A DNA stretch of 64,000 nt from assembly GCF_010015445.1 (NCBI RefSeq), contig NC_053123.1:7462434-7526433 (forward strand), written 5' to 3'. A program made the position numbers and the translations under genes. Below, piece by piece: positions 11,751 through 24,294 of the stretch (within the stretch, counting starts at the first letter, position 1; the number at the start of each line of letters is the position of its first letter). The notes below the pieces were generated by a model. It was given only the letters and a program-made list of their open reading frames with translations. It did not search any database and was not told the DNA's origin. The DNA is from Perca fluviatilis. Its lineage: Eukaryota > Chordata > Actinopteri > Perciformes > Percidae.

Positions 11751-11820
11751 ACGCGGGACACGATCCCTGGTCTCCTGGGTGAAAGTCCTGTGTCTGACCC
11801 ATCCACCACCCCAACCAACC
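11751..11820 (-). repeat. tRNA-like module, copy 1
   Basis: On the minus strand the order is GGTGGTGGATGGG, then CAGGACTTTCACCCAGG, then GGGATCGTGTCCC. The middle block resembles the anticodon arm of tRNA-Glu with a TTC anticodon (stem, TTTCAC loop, CCAGG). The last block resembles a T arm and polymerase III B box. It is not a functional tRNA: the acceptor stem does not pair and the D arm is irregular. The same order appears at 47571-47638, and a shortened form lies at 24235-24294. Confidence 0.45.
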
Positions 11821-11990
11821 TCCCTACGTGGATTTTCGGGCTTTCATACTACTCGCTACCGTAGTCGCTCCTAATGTTACGTCATCTTCTCATTGACTTT
11901 ATATTGGCGTCGTTTTCCGTGGTGGCCACACAAAATGTTCACACATTCTGTGCCACCACCATGTAATGAGGTGTTAACAGTTCGTGATCA

Positions 11991-14285
11991 AAATTCTGTG
12001 TATTTTAAACACGTCATTAACGTTGTGAATCAGCCAATTTGGTTAGGTTAAGGCACAAAAAAATACTTGGTTATGTTTAGACACCAAAACTAATTAGTTA
12101 AGTTTAGAAAAAGATTAACCTTGAATCAACAAGGAATAGGTTACAAAGCAGACACTACTTCATTTCCAGTTACGCATGTGACATAGCTCCGTTTGTTCCG
12201 TAAAGCAGAGGCATTTTCTTTCCTGTTTCGGTTGAAACACGCCCTATAATCACAGCCCAATGGAGCAGTCAGGCTAGTAAATACCAGTTGTCTGACAGTT
12301 TTCACTTTTGCACCATGAGTTTTAGCATTTTATTTCAACAGATGGAGCTACTTTTTAGCTGTAATTTAAGAAACCTTGTGACCAAGAAACAATTTCTTTC
12401 CTGCTTCAAAAACAGACAAGCTCAGAGCTGTGTCCCAAGTTTAATTGCTCTGATTTGTTAGAGGTCCATCCAATTGCATCCAGAGGCATCTTGGTCCCCT
12501 TGTCAATAGAAAATGAACTGAGAGGTTTCAGACCAATTGTACGTATACATGAAACTACCACTTTGTTGTGTCTTTTGGTCTACTAGGCCCTGTGTGCGGG
12601 TAATCACGAGCAAATACAGATTATGCATGCAACTCAATGGAACTAATTAACAGTGCAACATAAAGGACATTTCTGGGGGCACAAACAATAAATACCCCAC
12701 AATATTAGAATGTGGTGCCTGTAAGGGCAGCACACGCAATTTATTTCCTTTCATATTAAATATTCAGTGAAAGCACTTCTAGTATTTGAATTGCTAATAC
12801 ATTGCTAATAATTTTATATAATAATCATCAGCATCAAAACAACATTGCTGCTCTGAGACAATTGAGTGGCATAATGAGTGGACATTTTCACTTAGTGAAT
12901 TGATATTTAAAGAATTGTTATGTGGCTACAGGTCAGCTTTTGTTAGTTTTTGTTAAGTCTCTCATATTTGGTTTTACTTAACTATAAGCAATACATCCGT
13001 ACAAATCTCATCATGCATGTGCCTGTATCTCTGCTCATCAGGTTAGAACATGTGCAACTATGATTAATAATTACTTTAAGAAAAGCTCATTGCTTACTCA
13101 TTTTCATTTTGCTTCACACACATAAAATGCCCCACAGAGACCTGTAGAAAATGCAGTGTGAGTGCAGCAGACATTGTTGCTACCACAGGTGAGTTGGCGG
13201 CTGTGCAAACCTCCTCAAGCAGACCTGGCTGAGGCAGAGAGCTCCTCTGGGGAAAAGGGGGGTGATAAAGTGGCTGAGTGCTCTGGCCTACCTGTGACCA
13301 GTTTTTGCTGACTGGCCGCATGACAAAGTGATAGTGGAAAAGTGGAAAACAACATCTGTTTTTTCCCCCAGAAAAACATGGAGGGTGTTACAGTGGCAAA
13401 GGAAAGGGTGTCATTTACAAAGTGCCTGTAAAGAAATCATCAAGAAATACCTGCTCTGTTTCGTTACCTGATCATTGATCTATTGTAATATGTTGCACCA
13501 TTATGTTCATCTATTTGAAAACTTAACACAAATTACCACAAAAAAAGAATAAATGTTTTTAAATAAATGTGATCTAACTTTATCTGTGTGGAAAAAAAGA
13601 TCTAATGTAGAGGCAAGGACTCAAAGAGGATGAAAGTACTGTTTGAAATGTGCGTAAGTGGCAAAGGGGATGTTGATAATGTATTCCTTAACATAGTGGA
13701 ATGTGCACAATTTATAATTCTCTTTTGGGAAATGTACTGCATTTGAGGCAGGAGTGGTTTAAATTTAAAAGACTCTAACATAGCCACTGATGTTTAAGCT
13801 TTAACGTGTGAGCTGACTGCAGGCAGTAAAGTTTAATGTTTATGGTTAACACAGTTGGCTGATTCAGAAAGTTGGCCCACAGCAGCAGAATCAGTTCAGC
13901 TGGTGCTAATGGACTACAAAGGTGAAGTCAATTACAAGTATTTAGGTTGTGGGTTGTCCCTTTACCAGTTACAGGCTGTAAGCTACTGATATCCTGAGGG
14001 TTTATCACATCAACAAAGACCAAATTATGTTTATCTCTGCACACCGCACATTGGGTACATTAAATTAGCTTTAGCAAGCTAAATAAAAAGTATCTCTGCG
14101 CTAGACTGAGAGGAGAAATAAACATAGCTGCACTGGCCTTAAATGGTCAAACCCAAAATTAACTACACTCTGTTAGATAACTGATGCACAGGTTGTGAAA
14201 AAAGCATGTTCTCCCCACTAGTTAGCAGTGTAAGGAGTATAATTAGATGGGTGCACTCTATAATGTTACTCCGTGAGTTTGCTAA
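11991..14285. other. Non-coding stretch
   Basis: Near 12040-12120 there are TTAAGTTTAG-type phrases resembling 60830-60880, probably a decayed dispersed repeat. Otherwise no gene, RNA or bounded element is seen. Confidence 0.45.
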
Positions 14286-14289
14286 AAAC

Positions 14290-14393
14290 TAGTCTATATC
14301 GATGAAGTTTCCTTTCCGGAATTGTTCAGATGTCCCTCATTTTCGGCCGGATGTTCCACACCTTCCACTTTCAAAGGTCTGGCAATGCGAGAC
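14290..14393. mobile_element. Short deletion derivative of TAGTCT-ended MITE (family C)
   Basis: It starts TAGTCTATATC and ends GGTCTGGCAATGCGAGACTA. Both ends match the longer copy at 49255-49627, but the middle is missing. Flanks GCTAAAAAC and GTTAAAAAC may be a 9-bp TSD with one mismatch. Confidence 0.65.
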
Positions 14394-14410
14394 TAGTTAA
14401 AAACTATGTT

Positions 14411-14416
14411 TGCTAG
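14411..14416. repeat. Left candidate SINE TSD
   Basis: TTGCTA, repeated at 14595-14600. It is short, so it may be a chance match. Confidence 0.4.
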
Positions 14417-14594
14417 GGCGCCTGGGAAGCTCACCTGGTTGAGCATGCGCCCCACGTATGAGGCTCACCCCCTGCCCCAGCGGAATGCCGGTTCGATTCT
14501 GACCTGCGGCCCTCTCTTCTCCTTTCATGGCTTCAGCTATCTTATAAAATAAAGGCCTAAAATCCCCAAGAAATTGTCTTTAGAAAAAAAGAAA
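14417..14594 (+). mobile_element. tRNA-derived SINE
   Basis: The 5' part is tRNA-like: GGGCGCCTGGGAAGCTCACC includes the A box (AAGCTCACCTGG, 14428-14439), and a good B box GGTTCGATTCT lies at 14490-14500. The body continues with CTTTCATGGCTTCAGCTATC and AATAAAGGCCTAAAATCCCC and ends in an A-rich tail (GAAAAAAAG). Intact A and B boxes show derivation from a polymerase III tRNA gene. A different SINE family is present at 54111 and 56155. Confidence 0.85.
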
Positions 14595-14875
14595 TTGCTA
14601 CGTTCGCAGCTCACCCTTTTTAAACCCAGTAAAAGTGTTAAATATGCACTCAATGGCTACATATTGTATTTAAAGTGTAATGACCCTGCTGTATTGATGT
14701 GATTCACCTGTGTCTCTGTTGACTCTCCAGGTGCTCGTCATGAGTGTTCCCAGGTTATATAAGCCAGCTCTCTCTGCCTGCTGCTGCTTTTCCATCTATC
14801 CCTGTTCCTTTTGTTGGTTTGGGTTGATCATGTGGTTTTGGGTTATTTCAATGCTTCAAATTCACAACCATTACT

Positions 14876-15603
14876 CAGTCTTTCCGGAAAAACGCAGAGT
14901 TTTTTTGTGATTGTTGCGGGCAAAAATCCTCGATTATGCGGCACGTTTTCTTAAAAAATGCGATGGAATATGCGGGATATTTATGCAATTTTATGCGATG
15001 AAATTGCAGGAACTTGCAAAAAATGCGGGAACTTGCAATTAATTTCCAAAAATAGTTTACAGATATTCAGTCATTGCAATAAGTAAACAAATAAGATGCA
15101 AAAATATTTACAAATAATATAATATTAGAGTAAAAATAAAAGTCTAAACAGAGGGAAATAAAAGATACAAAAGAGACAGACTTTTAAATATTAATAATAT
15201 AGACAGCAGGAGCACTTAAAGAAATTTGAGTAGACATCAGATATTAAGATAGCTTTCTTATTGGATACCAACTTAAGAGACTCAAAGTACATGTCAAATT
15301 CAACCTCCAACACCTGCTTTTCGATGATGTTCACGTCGCGTAATTACGTCACTTCATAACGTTCCCATGGCAACAGGGGAAAATGTCTGCTCTTGTGTGA
15401 AGTAAACGCAACATTTCTTCAACTTTCTGCTAAGATATGTGTGACTTTTGCAACGAAAATGTGGGGATTATGAAATCATGCAAGCACCGCATATTTTGCG
15501 CGGAAATCGGCAATTTATGAGGCGAAAGTGCGGCATATTTGAAAAAATGCTGATTATGCATTGAATTATGTGATCGCATAATCGCGTTTTTCTGGAGGGA
15601 CTG
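14876..15603. mobile_element. Non-autonomous hAT-like element
   Basis: The left terminus CAGTCTTTCCGGAAAAACG pairs with the reverse complement of the right terminus, CAGTCCCTCCAGAAAAACG. The 8-mer ATTACTCA occurs at 14870-14877 and 15604-15611. The left copy overlaps the terminal CA, so 6 or 8 bp are duplicated. The interior is rich in words such as ATGCGGG and TTATGCGAT near both ends and has no transposase frame. Confidence 0.8.
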
Positions 15604-15611
15604 ATTACTCA

Positions 15612-17499
15612 TGCACATTTACACACCTGACTATACTGACAACCACACCCCAACCTTTAATAATCATTTAATTTGGCCTGATTTAGTTTGATTTGGTTAA
15701 AAAGTATATTTTTGTTAAACTTAACCATGGTGGGTCTCCTACTTGTTGTAGCCTAAGAGCGGGGTTATGCCAAAAGACTTAAAGGTTAAAGTTGCATGTC
15801 CCGGGAAACAAGTCGGCATGTAGATCTGTTGATGATCCATGGAAACGAGGGAGCAGCATTGGTCCTTTTTTGCAGGGTAGCTAGTTAGCCCAGATTGTTT
15901 TCATTCTGACCTAACCAAAGACAATAAAGAGGACAACAGTTTTGCTTACATAATGCAATGTCTCTCCAAGACCTACACAGTGAATATTCCAAACCTGTAA
16001 CCCCACAACATAATGGTTGTGATTTAAAATCCATTGCATCAGAGCACATAAACCTACTGTTGATTCCATTGCTTACAATTCAGCTTTTGTGTTTTTGGTT
16101 TTAGAAAGGCCCAAAACATGAATCAACTCCAAACTCTTTTAATACAATCTCATACACACCACACTGACACGTTGACAAATCCACAAGTCTGCCATGTTTA
16201 GTTACAGTTGCTGAGCGTCTATATGATTGGACAATCACTTTTTGTTTCAAGGCCATCCCTAGTAACTTTATTAAACTATTTCCCTTTTTTAATTATTATT
16301 ACACCTACTTACATTTACATTGCATCACTTGTACTCAGTGACTACAACAAAACTCATACAATATTGGCAAAATTGCTTGGAGTTAGATTTTTCTCTCAAG
16401 TCTATAGTACATTCGAGGCTTTTACCGCATGTATACTTTATTTAGCCAACTCAATATTTGCGCCCTATGCAGACGTTCTCTTAATAAAAAGGAGAAACAA
16501 TTTGGCAGCCAGTTGCTGTCACAGAAGGTAGCACATCATCACATCAGGAACACCACTCTAACAGCAACGGCACAATACCCTGGAGTCTCAGCGCTAGTGG
16601 GATGTATCATTAGTGCCTGAGTGCAAACAGCACTGGGTAGACGTGCCACTTTACTCCCTTCAAACTAGATGTTGTAATACTGTGAGAAACATAATAATAA
16701 ACTAAAAGAAAAAACTTAAATACACCTGAAGTTCATCTGGTTTTAACATCTTTCCAACATTTCATTTTTTTGTACTTGCAACCTTTTTAAATGTACTGTA
16801 TTCTTTTTATTGTTCAGAAAGTAAACTTTTTTTTTTCTCATTCTTGACCTTTGGAACAGTCTGTTTGACTAAATAATTAAAAGAATAACAAAATAACTGA
16901 AAGGTCAACATTATTTTTAACGTTATTTATGTTATTTTATTAGCTTTTTTTCAGAGCTTTGGCTCTACAAAGCTAAAACGACATAGACATTTTTGAATGT
17001 GTTAGATTGCAATTTGCATTTACATGGGCATCCAGCTGCGTTTATTTAAACTATGGAGAAAATTGAAGAACACTTGATTTGTCTAAATCTGAATGCTGAA
17101 GCCTTACAGTACATTAGCTGTGGCTGAACTTAGTAAGCAGCATTTTCCTAAAGAACAATTTATGAACTCATACAAAAGTAATCTCTCTCAATCATGACTT
17201 ATGACCCACATTTAGTGTATAGCAGTGTCTGGGTCTGCAGAGTCACCCTGTTCTCTGCCTGTACTTTTTTTTTGTACTTCTTATTTATACTTGACATTTA
17301 TGGGCGTCAACCATAGCCTCTGGGCCCCTCGTGGGTGTGTTACACCCCCCTGCGCCAATAACAGCCAGCAGGGTGTGCAGCCTGTTCACATCGATGTGTG
17401 CTTTAGCTACCTCTGTTTGACCGACACATAGGCTTACACACATGCAGTGACAGGATCCACACAAAATCGGGCAATGCGGCACCTTCCTGCAGGGTTGTG
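15612..17499. other. Non-coding stretch
   Basis: No gene or bounded element. The 107-codon plus frame at 16208-16531 is hydrophobic but has no recognisable family. Confidence 0.45.
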
Positions 17500-17503
17500 T
17501 TAA

Positions 17504-18008
17504 AGTGCCCATATTATGCTCATTTTCAGGTTCATAGCAGTTGTACCAGAATAGCTTTACATGGTTTGATTTTCAAAAAACACCATCTTTTGTTGTACTG
17601 CACATTGCTGCAGCTCCTCTTTTCGCCCTGTGTGTTGAGCTCTCTGTTTTTAACTACAGAGTGAGACATCTCACTTCTGTTCCATCTTTGTTGGGAGTCG
17701 CACATGCTCAGTACCTAGGTAAGGACAACTAGCCAGTCAGAAGCAGAGTATTAGGGAGTGCCATGCTAGCAGCTAGGCGAGCATTGTACCGTGTGTTACA
17801 AAGTGACGAGTGTTTGTCTCTGAAGTAAAGGCTGGACTACAACAGAGCTGTTTGGAGCAGTTTGTGAACAGTGTTTTCTGTTGGAGATGGTAAGTCCCTT
17901 TGGGGTGGACTTTGGGCTTTTTCACTTTGTAAACCTATAACATGCACAAAAAAGTTATAGAACACAATAAAGGAAGGGGAAAATTCCAAAAAGCATAATA
18001 TGAGCACT
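17504..18008. mobile_element. TTAA-flanked piggyBac-like MITE (family D)
   Basis: The terminal inverted repeats are AGTGCCCATATTATGCT at the left and the complement of AGCATAATATGAGCACT at the right, 17 bp with one mismatch. TTAA lies immediately outside both ends (17500-17503 and 18009-18012), as expected for piggyBac-type insertion. No transposase frame is present. Confidence 0.8.
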
Positions 18009-18012
18009 TTAA

Positions 18013-21000
18013 GGTGTTGGTTTGTTTATTTGTGCTTTAGAACATAACCGCTGTGAAACAATCTCTGAATTATCTGATTCAGTGCTTGGTTTTTGCCAGC
18101 GCGGCTCCCTGTCTTCATTCATGTCCACAAGGAAGAACGATGACAGCGACCATTCCCTCTTTCAATGTGAACATGGTCTTGAAAAAGATGTGAAACTACC
18201 CTTTCAATTGCTGCATACCTTTTTGTGGAATTATTCACAAAAGAACGAAAGATCAAATCCACAGGTGTGACCCATGAACTTAACTTATGAGTCACAAGTG
18301 TATGTATGCACGCATATTTGTAAAGGAATACTCAGGGAGACTTATTTCAAATGTGCCACGTTTTCAGGTTCTGCAGTAAATGTCTCAAGGCCTTTCTCCC
18401 TTTTTTGGCTCGTGACTATTAGCAATGGGAAGAATACGTGTGGCAAGAACGGAGTCATACTTGAATGTCACCCAGTGACTAATCCATATGACACATCTCT
18501 TAGCTGTGAGTGCTGTGACCTACATGGGTTCCACCACTCAATTTTTTTTCTCGATAGCTACTACATATAGAGCAAACAGTGCAGCTATCAATGACGTTAA
18601 AAGAGGGACAAGGAAAATTATCCTTTTGTGTATAGTTATGTGACCATGTTGTGGTTAATAATCATTTGCATTCATTCTTACATGCATGTACACATATCAT
18701 TGACTATATAAGTCAACAATTATATAACAATACATGTCTATCAAACTTTTAGAGAGGTGTTGATTTGTCTCTAGTAAGTCAGTGGCTTACATTGTAAGTA
18801 ATGTTTTGTCATGGGAATAGTAGCATGCTCATCAGGGCTAAGTGGGAGCAACCGCCCAAGCAAAAATGAACCCTATTAAATGTGTAATTCAGTCAGGGGG
18901 TGCCCCCTTTTCTTTGACACAGTGTATAGTCTTTGCATGCCACAGAATATGAGAAACTCTCAGAATCTCTCAATTTAATGCAGTTCATTATAAGACTATA
19001 TGTCTAGATAGCCCAGAAATAAAGCTAAGCAGCACCTCTGGAGCTGATCGTTGGTGGTCATTCAGTGTGTTGCTGCTAACAGGGTTCATATACTTTACAG
19101 ATACTGTAATAGCATAATGTTGGTGTTTTTTCCTTCAGTTTTTATTCCAGAGCTTTTTAGTTGGAAATTATTCTTTTTTTTCTTCTGTATAAAAGCAGCA
19201 CATCATTATTTTTCACTGAAACTATATTAAAATAAATTCCTTCTGGTTTAGCCACAGCCATATTTGGTGTAATTGACTACGGACATTACAGTCCTTTTTT
19301 TTTTTTTTTTTTAAACAAGTTCATTCAATGTATACATGTCAGCCTACATTACTTAATGTCATTATTCACTTTCAAAGTGTGGGAGGACAAACTCTTGAAT
19401 CCCAGAGGCCAGTGAATCTATACCTACTTACTACTTGACATGTAATTGAACTCTGTATAAAATATCAAAGATTTTCTATTATAGCACAGGATTAAAGTTA
19501 TTTTCAAGTAGACATCAATATAATTTTCATTTTTCTGTCAAGTATGCATTACTTATGTCTATTGGGCAACCTTTTAATCATACTGTTTGATAAAAAAAGA
19601 TTCATCAAGACATTCTTTATATGTTACATCTATTCATTTTTCTCACAGTGTGTGTGTGTGAAGAACTTGAATGTAATGTTTCATGTCCTTGACCTTAAAG
19701 TGTGAGGCGTCAATGTTTCCCAGAGGGAGTTGACAATTAACTGAGTGAAGTAAGACAGAGCAAAATATATTTTTACATGTCAGTAGAATCACTTTGCAGT
19801 TGATCTGGAGCATGGGTTACCATGGTGATCCACCCCGGTTTAAGGAAAGCCAGCTTTGTGATACTGGAAACCCTAAAATAATCCCAAAGATAACAGGCTA
19901 ACACATTAATCTTGCTCTGTGACAGGCCCCTTGCTCTCCTCTATAGTGTGGTGTTGTGCCTGTAGGAAACAAATCGTGGGTAATGATGACGAAGATGATT
20001 ATGGTGATACTTTATTCATATCACATCATATCTGTCATAAGTCTGAATCTTTTCTTGCATCACAGCAGCTCCAATTCCAACTTCAATAAATACATTTTTC
20101 ATTGCTAACAATCAGTCTGTATTAGTACATTAGTGTATATTATTTTTTTAATTTGTTGTGTAGTTGTTGCGAATCGCTAAGTGTTTATGCTGACACCCCA
20201 TCACCCAATCTATTTTTTCCCACTCTCCTACTCGTAATTACTCATCTTCATCACTCATCACCAAAACCTTAAACACAGATGGACACAAAAAGAGGAGACA
20301 AAGACAAATAAGAAAAAGAAGAGAAAAAATAAATAAATAAAACCTGTGGAAATAAATCAACCAATAAAATCACATAAAGACCCATCAATAGGTGGAGGAT
20401 GGGGAGGACCTCACCACGGATGAGTTATTAATATAAATTGATATATGTGCAGAATATGCGTGTAAATGGATCCCTGGTGTGCAGTGTACTGATAACACTA
20501 TAGTAAAATAAATGATTAAACCAATACAAAACAGGCACACACTGTACACACACAAACACAAAGAAGTAATGCATGCATGGCAAGAGAAAGAGAGCAAAGA
20601 AATACACTGACAGCACTTCATATTAATAGAGGCATATGGCTGCATGAAATCCTCTTTTAAACATACATCACGCTGCAATTGTATTGCTCCTGCAGTAATG
20701 CAAATGGATGGCATTGTCATTGAAATAATGCAATCTATTATAAATGTGGTAATTAAATTTGCATTGTGTGTCAATTGTAATCTTTCACCTATTTTGTTCC
20801 CACGGAGCACAACACGTGCAAGTCCATTAGAACATGTTTCACAGTATACCTGCAGGTTCCAAACAGCTTGCAAAGGCTGTTAATAACTTCATGTCAATGG
20901 CTTTACCATAATAGAGAAAGAAACAGTGACATGTTTTTTTTTTTTGGGGGGGGGGCAACAAACATGGTTTATATTTGAGGAAAGAAAATCTACATACATT

Positions 21001-21064
21001 TTCAAATGTGTGTTTGAGTAGCAGAGGCAAGCATAATGATGTAAGATGTGATTAGTGTACCTCA

Positions 21065-21066
<2 letters not shown>
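18013..21066. other. Non-coding stretch
   Basis: Contains a poly-T run near 19293-19310, a purine-rich tract near 20280-20345, and a region at 20590-20880 rich in TAAT and ATGCAAAT words that could be regulatory. No gene is supported. Confidence 0.45.

Positions 21067-21102
<36 letters not shown>
21067..21102. repeat. (GT)n microsatellite
   Basis: A pure GT run of 36 bp. Confidence 0.95.
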
Positions 21103-21103
<1 letters not shown>

Positions 21104-21170
21104 TGTGCATCTATACACGTGTATAGTGCATCAGCCTCCAGCTGCCCCACTGCTTACATAAAGTCTGCAG

Positions 21171-21271
21171 CCATCATGGAGGAAGGCCCTCATTGTGTGA
21201 AGGACAAAAGCGGCGTGTGCCACCGGTGGGAGATAACAGTGATTTATGAGGGCCTGTCACAGCGGCGGCAG
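21171..21271 (+). CDS. Candidate isolated internal exon, unknown protein
   Basis: A 101-bp segment is bounded by an AG (TCTGCAG, ending 21170) and a consensus-like donor CAG|GTAAAC (21269-21277). It carries one open frame reading ATCATGGAGGAAGGC onward, including KDKSGVCHRWEITVIYEGL and ending RRQ at the donor. The composition is balanced and protein-like, unlike most frames in the window, and the GC content exceeds the flanks. The polypyrimidine tract is weak, the protein family is not recognised, and no partner exon is seen. The frame stays open upstream to 21119, so the exon could start earlier, for example after the AG at 21126 or 21134. This is a hypothesis only. Confidence 0.22.
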
Positions 21272-21455
21272 GTAAACATGCACTTTAGGGGGGTCTGTCT
21301 GTGATCGCCCCGCCATCCTGTACCTATAAGGAGAAACTGGCAGCAATGTACGGCATATTCACCTAAATACTAGCCGGCCAACACGCATGCCGTTGCACTG
21401 AAGCCTCGGGGGAGTGGTCAAAATAATGACATGAATAAAATGACTGGAGGAGTTG

Positions 21456-21565
<110 letters not shown>

Positions 21566-21967
21566 TCCATCCAGAGGTCACTGGTCACTTATTAAAGGGC
21601 TATCGCTTGATATTATTTCTTATTTCTTATATTTTCGGCTACTTTCATGGTAATTCAGCCCCTTCTGTTTATCACACCCCAGTCAGTCAAAAACACAGAG
21701 CAAATTGCTTTAATTATTCATTGACATTAAAGGAAAAACATGATTTTACAAAAAACTGCTTGAAATTATTGCCCTCTTCATCAACGTATTTTACAAAACA
21801 ACTACGTGTATGACTAAACATGTATAACAAAATTAGACACTCGAAAATGACAAGCAATACTGTAAAATGATTGAGGAAACATTTGGCATTTTTAACTGTG
21901 CAACTTCGGTGGAACATCTGTGGATTATAAAATACTGTTTCCTTGCTGAGGTTTCGAATATACAATA

Positions 21968-22354
21968 TAGGGCTGGGTACAGAATTCAATACTCTTTAGT
22001 CACCGACCGAATGGCCTCTGAAATATCGAGTATCAAAAAATGCCTCGTCATTCAGTACCAAATTTCAATACCTAAGGAGTAAATCACCAGCGTCAGTGAG
22101 CCAATAAGCATGCAGTATGCTTCTACCAAGATCTTATGTGATCTTACATTATATTTGTGATTGGCTGCCTAACATTACACGTCATAGAGGCAGTCAGGAA
22201 AAACTGTCACGCACAGAGACGTAGTAGGAGCTGAAAAATAAATGTGTAAATTAATTTTATATAATTGGTATCGAAAAAAATATTGTTTAGGAACCGGTAT
22301 CAAAGTCACCATATTGGTATCGGTATCAAAAATTTTGAACGATACCCAGCCTTA
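21968..22354. mobile_element. Non-autonomous hAT-like element, GGCTGGGTA ends
   Basis: It starts TAGGGCTGGGTA and ends TACCCAGCCTTA, whose complement is TAAGGCTGGGTA. Flanks ATACAATA (21960-21967) and ATACAGTA (22355-22362) are an 8-bp TSD with one mismatch. Inside, GGTATC words (GGTATCGAAAAA, GGTATCGGTATC) repeat near the right end. No coding sequence is present. Confidence 0.85.
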
Positions 22355-22362
22355 ATACAGTA

Positions 22363-24234
22363 TATGCTGGTGACTCTGCCTTACAGCCTTTCAACAGACT
22401 GGGCCTGACTGTATATCAAGAGGAGAGAGACTTCTTGGTCTCACAAAACTGTCTCAGTTAAAACTGGGGCACACCACCATGATATGCCATATTGAACTGG
22501 CTCCATAACTGGTTCAGTTCAGAAGATTGAATTGTATGAAGGTGAATGGTATGATGCAAAATGTGAGAGCTTGTAGACTTTACATGAGCACTTGTAGAAT
22601 ACGATGTGAGAACTTGTAGAACAAATATCGGAATGGGTATGTTAACATTTTCATGTTAACATTTTCACTTGTTATTCGCTAATGTCAGAAATGACACAGA
22701 TTGAAAAGAGTGTTGTGCATGTCAAGTCAACTTTCCCTTGATAAAGAGGTTAAAATCTAGCTTTTGTGTGAGTTGCAATAACAGGGGAGGCCATATCCAA
22801 TCATACACCCTCAAGCGACAGAAGACACAATTGTTTATCTCCGCTCTATGGCCATCCTACGTACAGAGCTAAGCCTCGGATTCTTCACACTGAAAAAAGA
22901 TTAGAGTCAGAGAGAGTGTTGGGTCCTCAAAGACCAACAATTATCTGGTTTTGAGATGGGAGGGGGTCCTATTTATTTAGCACAGTGCTGTTTTCGGTAG
23001 GCTTGACACCACTTTCGCAGAAGAATGGGGAGAAAAGAGATCTGGGATGAAGATTTGTTGTCTCACGGTAAGCCTAGTTAATAACTAAAACAACATTGTG
23101 GTCTTTTGAAATGAGGAGAGTGAATATACTGAAACACACACTGGTGAAAACATGTAGGGAAACTATACAAAGAAAACATACAGAAAAAAACATTGCCATC
23201 ATCTGATAATCAGGAAGAACAGCTTAAATAAGCTGCTTTCATAAAATCATTAACAACTTGCATAAGGTTACTTCTTTTACCTGTGAAACTTTGCTTTTCA
23301 CCCTTTAATATAACAGCGTTTTAAGAGTAATTTCTGATATAGGCATCACTTAAAAACCCTAAAAGGGATTTCTGTGATTTAACATTAGAGACGTGCCATA
23401 GTAGCGGAAATTGGTTGCAGTACAGAGGTTGTATCTACGGCAACAGCACAGCATGTCACTTCCTCCAGAGGAGGGAAGTGATTAGCAGAGTCTGCACCTG
23501 TGGCGTTGCCAGCCTCTGTTAAACAACAGCAGGCAGAAAGATAAGAAAGTCTGATGTCATTCATCTTGGCCCGATTGGAAAACTCACTCACTACGACGCC
23601 CGCTCCAGTCACCACTGAGGGTCTCAAGAAGCTGATGTAATCACAAGAAAGGTGAGAGACACACATAGCACTGATCTCATTTAAGTTCTAACCTTTTCCG
23701 TGCTTTTGGTGGGATTAAGTGAATTTGTTACTTTGACATGAGTGGTTTCTGGGATAATGAGTTTGGCCGCAATTGTAAAACACACCGGTTTTACCATGAG
23801 GTAATGATGAGGCAACGATGAAAGTTATTGAGTTTTTTTTTGAAAACCTACACAGTGCAGTTCTAGTAAATTCTGATCGTTTTGGCCGGCTTTCCAAACA
23901 CTTCAATCTGCATTTGGAACCTAGCTCAATTTAAAGAAATAATCAAAGATTTTCATGTAAATAAATGTCTTTTAAATCCACCTGCTTCAAAAGTTATGAG
24001 CCAATTGAATGAGTGTTATCAGTTGTTTATCACCAACCTAGATGTGATGCTTTATGACCCTACTCTACCTCCTAGGTGGCTCAGTAGGCTGTTTTAATCT
24101 ATAGCTGGATCACCCATTGACGTCAATATTAGATGCTCAGAGCAACTGCTCGAAGTGACTGCTGTAAGATAATGTAGTATAAAGAGCAACAGTGGTAGGG
24201 AGCATTTAAAGACTGAAACTCCACATCAGGGGGA
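22363..24234. other. Non-coding stretch
   Basis: Two phrases, GTGAGAGCTTGTAGA and GTGAGAACTTGTAGAA (about 22563-22621), form a weak local direct repeat. No gene or bounded element. Confidence 0.45.
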
Positions 24235-24294
24235 AGGTTGGGGTGTTGGATGGACTTTCACCAGGGAAACCAGTGTTCGTGTCCCGTGTGAAAC
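24235..24294 (+). repeat. tRNA-like module, shortened copy 2
   Basis: Plus-strand order GGTTGGGGTGTTGGATGG, ACTTTCACCAGGG, GTGTTCGTGTCCC. It is the same module as at 11751-11820 and 47571-47638, but about 14 bp are missing between the GGATGG and ACTTTCACC blocks. It lies next to AAACCATGATCTTTTCCTAAAC-type sequence (about 24405-24430), also seen near 60810-60830. Confidence 0.45.

Larger units (their letters stand above)
11290..11990. repeat. Complex dispersed repeat with minisatellite and tRNA-like module
   Basis: The phrase TTCTGTGAAATGAACACGGC at about 11442-11461 recurs almost exactly at about 11532-11551, making a roughly 90-bp internal direct repeat. This is followed by the GGTTGGGTTTAGG minisatellite and a tRNA-like module, both listed separately. 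The block looks like a mobile element of the same general type as 47361-47810, but its ends are not defined. Confidence 0.5.

Noticed and set aside
20385..20873. 162-codon open frame on the minus strand
   Set aside because: Composition is typical of a random AT-rich frame (Cys, Ile and Ser runs) and no family is recognised. The DNA looks more like regulatory sequence.
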